A stretch of DNA of 7,219 nucleotides from Sulfurovum sp. (GTDB taxonomy: Bacteria > Campylobacterota > Campylobacteria > Campylobacterales > Sulfurovaceae), in NCBI GenBank assembly GCA_020721385.1, contig DYMW01000034.1:1-7219 (forward strand), written 5' to 3'. Shown in pieces: positions 6,047 through 7,219 of this stretch. The position numbers and the translations under genes are program-made. The notes under the pieces were generated by a model. The model did no database searches, was not told where the DNA came from, and worked only from the letters and a program-made list of their open reading frames with translations. Position 1 is the first letter of the stretch. Every line of letters starts with the position of its first letter.

Positions 6047-7154
6047 AACAAACAGATTTTTTAAAAAAATAATATTATCATTTATACTATTATTTTTTTC
6101 TACAGCACTTTTTGCAGAGAATGATTTTATAAAAAGTCAAATACGTCAAGGTGAATTAAAATTGTATTTTAGTTCAGACATTGAGCGTGTCACCTATTTT
6201 TCAATTCCAACTAAAGAGGGAGTAACCAAGTATGTTTATGACATTCATGGTGCTACCCTTCCTCTTGAAAAAGGAATATCTCATCACAGTTTTCGAAATA
6301 TTGAGTCGTTTAAAATTGGACAAAATTCATCAACAAAGTTACGTATGGTTATTCAATCCAAACAAAAATTTAAAGAGAATCACACGTTTGTAGGTAAGGT
6401 ACTTACGATTCCTTTAATTCATGAAAAGAACGGAAATCTACAGAAAAGTAATGAAATCAGACGTTCAAAAAAACAGTACATTGTTGTTATTGATGCAGGA
6501 CATGGTGGTAGAGATGCAGGTGCTTCTAAAGATGACATAAAAGAGAAGCAAGTTGTTTTATCCGTTGCAAAAAAGTTAAAAAAACAATTGCAAAGAAGAG
6601 GATATATGGTTTACATGACACGTGATGATGATAAATTTGTAAATCTTCCAAACCGAACAGAGTTTGCCAATAAGAAAAAAGCCAATATTTTTATATCCAT
6701 TCATGCCAATGCTGCACCAACAAAACAAGTTGCCAATATTTTTAAAGGCATAGAGGTCTATTATCTTTCACCTGCTAGAACCGAAAGAGCCAAAAAAGCA
6801 GCAGAAAAAGAGAATGCTGTTATGCTTGAAGGAAAAGATTTTTATATTAAAAATGAGTATCTCTCTTTGCTTAATCGGGAAAAAATTGTAGAATCTCATA
6901 AATTAGGCTTGGATGTCAGAGGAAATATGTTAAGTAATGTACGAAGTGCTTACAATAATGTAGAAGATGGTGGTGTTAAAACAGCGAATTTTTGGGTACT
7001 TGTAGGTGCTCAAATGCCTGCTATTTTGGTAGAAACAGGATATATAACCCATCCACAAGAGAGTCAAAATCTTGTGGAGAGTAAGTATCAATACCTTTTA
7101 GCCAAAGGTATTGCCCAAGGAATTGAACACTATTTAGGCAATAAGCATTATTAA
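6027..7154 (+). CDS. amiA: Exported N-acetylmuramoyl-L-alanine amidase (Amidase_3)
   Basis: Periplasmic zinc hydrolase that cuts the bond between N-acetylmuramic acid and L-alanine in peptidoglycan, mainly to separate daughter cells. It has 375 residues. A Sec signal peptide is clear: basic KKILKTNRFFKK (3-14), hydrophobic core 15-29, predicted cleavage after A30 (LFA/EN). An N-terminal AMIN-like beta region spans about 31-135, then a basic linker, then the catalytic domain (about 150-370). Predicted zinc ligands are H159 (DAGHGG), E173 (KEKQVVL) and H226 (SIHANA); the catalytic glutamate is E336 (ILVETGYITHP). Residues about 250-320 form the insertion that, in AmiA/B/C-type enzymes, carries the autoinhibitory helix released by LytM-type activators; that role here is inferred. 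The start overlaps the fabX-like gene by 20 nt. The position matches H. pylori HP0772 (AmiA) and C. jejuni Cj1269c. Confidence 0.93.
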   Translation: MEKKILKTNRFFKKIILSFILLFFSTALFAENDFIKSQIRQGELKLYFSSDIERVTYFSIPTKEGVTKYVYDIHGATLPLEKGISHHSFRNIESFKIGQNSSTKLRMVIQSKQKFKENHTFVGKVLTIPLIHEKNGNLQKSNEIRRSKKQYIVVIDAGHGGRDAGASKDDIKEKQVVLSVAKKLKKQLQRRGYMVYMTRDDDKFVNLPNRTEFANKKKANIFISIHANAAPTKQVANIFKGIEVYYLSPARTERAKKAAEKENAVMLEGKDFYIKNEYLSLLNREKIVESHKLGLDVRGNMLSNVRSAYNNVEDGGVKTANFWVLVGAQMPAILVETGYITHPQESQNLVESKYQYLLAKGIAQGIEHYLGNKHY

Positions 7155-7155
7155 G

Positions 7156-7186
7156 ATAGAAGTACCTTATTTGTGGTACTTTCTAT
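7156..7186 (+). terminator. Imperfect hairpin after amiA, possible terminator
   Basis: ATAGAAGTACC (7156-7166) pairs with GGTACTTTCTAT (7175-7186) with one bulged T, giving about 11 base pairs around the 8-nt loop TTATTTGT. It begins just after the amiA stop, the right place to end the operon. No run of T follows on the plus strand, and none follows on the minus strand either, so it is not a classical intrinsic terminator. It could instead protect the mRNA 3' end or separate converging transcripts. Confidence 0.4.
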
Positions 7187-7219
7187 GAATTCTGTAGAAC
7201 CAACAAGGCATCTCGATAA

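Noticed and set aside
7185..7219. Start of a new plus-strand gene at ATG 7185
   Set aside because: Only about 12 codons are visible, there is no ribosome-binding site and the ATG lies in the hairpin arm; too little to call.

Overview
This 7.2 kb window is AT-rich bacterial DNA from a member of the Campylobacterota (formerly Epsilonproteobacteria). The main evidence is gene order. The run pyrH - rpoZ - spoT - tyrS - 2-nitropropane-dioxygenase-like gene - N-acetylmuramoyl-L-alanine amidase matches, from memory, the order in Helicobacter pylori (HP0777 to HP0772) and Campylobacter jejuni (Cj1274c to Cj1269c). Other support comes from a very short omega subunit and a promoter with a good -10 and no recognisable -35. 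The genus cannot be fixed from the sequence alone.

Layout. Positions 1-525 (minus strand) hold apt, adenine phosphoribosyltransferase, nearly complete but cut at its C-terminus by the window edge. A compact 99-bp divergent intergenic region (526-624) holds a probable promoter for each direction. From 625 to 7154 six plus-strand genes run almost without gaps: pyrH (UMP kinase), rpoZ (RNA polymerase omega), spoT (bifunctional (p)ppGpp synthetase/hydrolase, TTG start), tyrS (tyrosyl-tRNA synthetase, type 2), a fabX-like flavin/iron-sulfur oxidoreductase (GTG start) and amiA (exported peptidoglycan amidase). The junctions are 22 nt, 5 nt, 14 nt, a 1-nt overlap and a 20-nt overlap. No internal terminator is visible, so they probably form one transcription unit with several translationally coupled junctions. 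An imperfect hairpin (7156-7186) follows amiA, and the last ~33 bases cannot be assigned.

How the genes fit together. The cluster groups pyrimidine nucleotide supply, transcription, the stringent-response alarmone enzyme, tRNA charging, unsaturated fatty acid synthesis and cell-wall separation, which are all functions tied to growth rate. apt (purine salvage) is read divergently.

Overall this is a conserved core-genome region, and I found no defence system, mobile element, CRISPR array or RNA gene. The points most worth a second look are these: the 'nitronate monooxygenase' is probably the unsaturated-fatty-acid enzyme FabX, with a four-cysteine cluster motif; omega lacks the N-terminal MAR ppGpp-binding motif although it is encoded next to spoT; and the fabX/amiA junction contains a 9-bp direct repeat.
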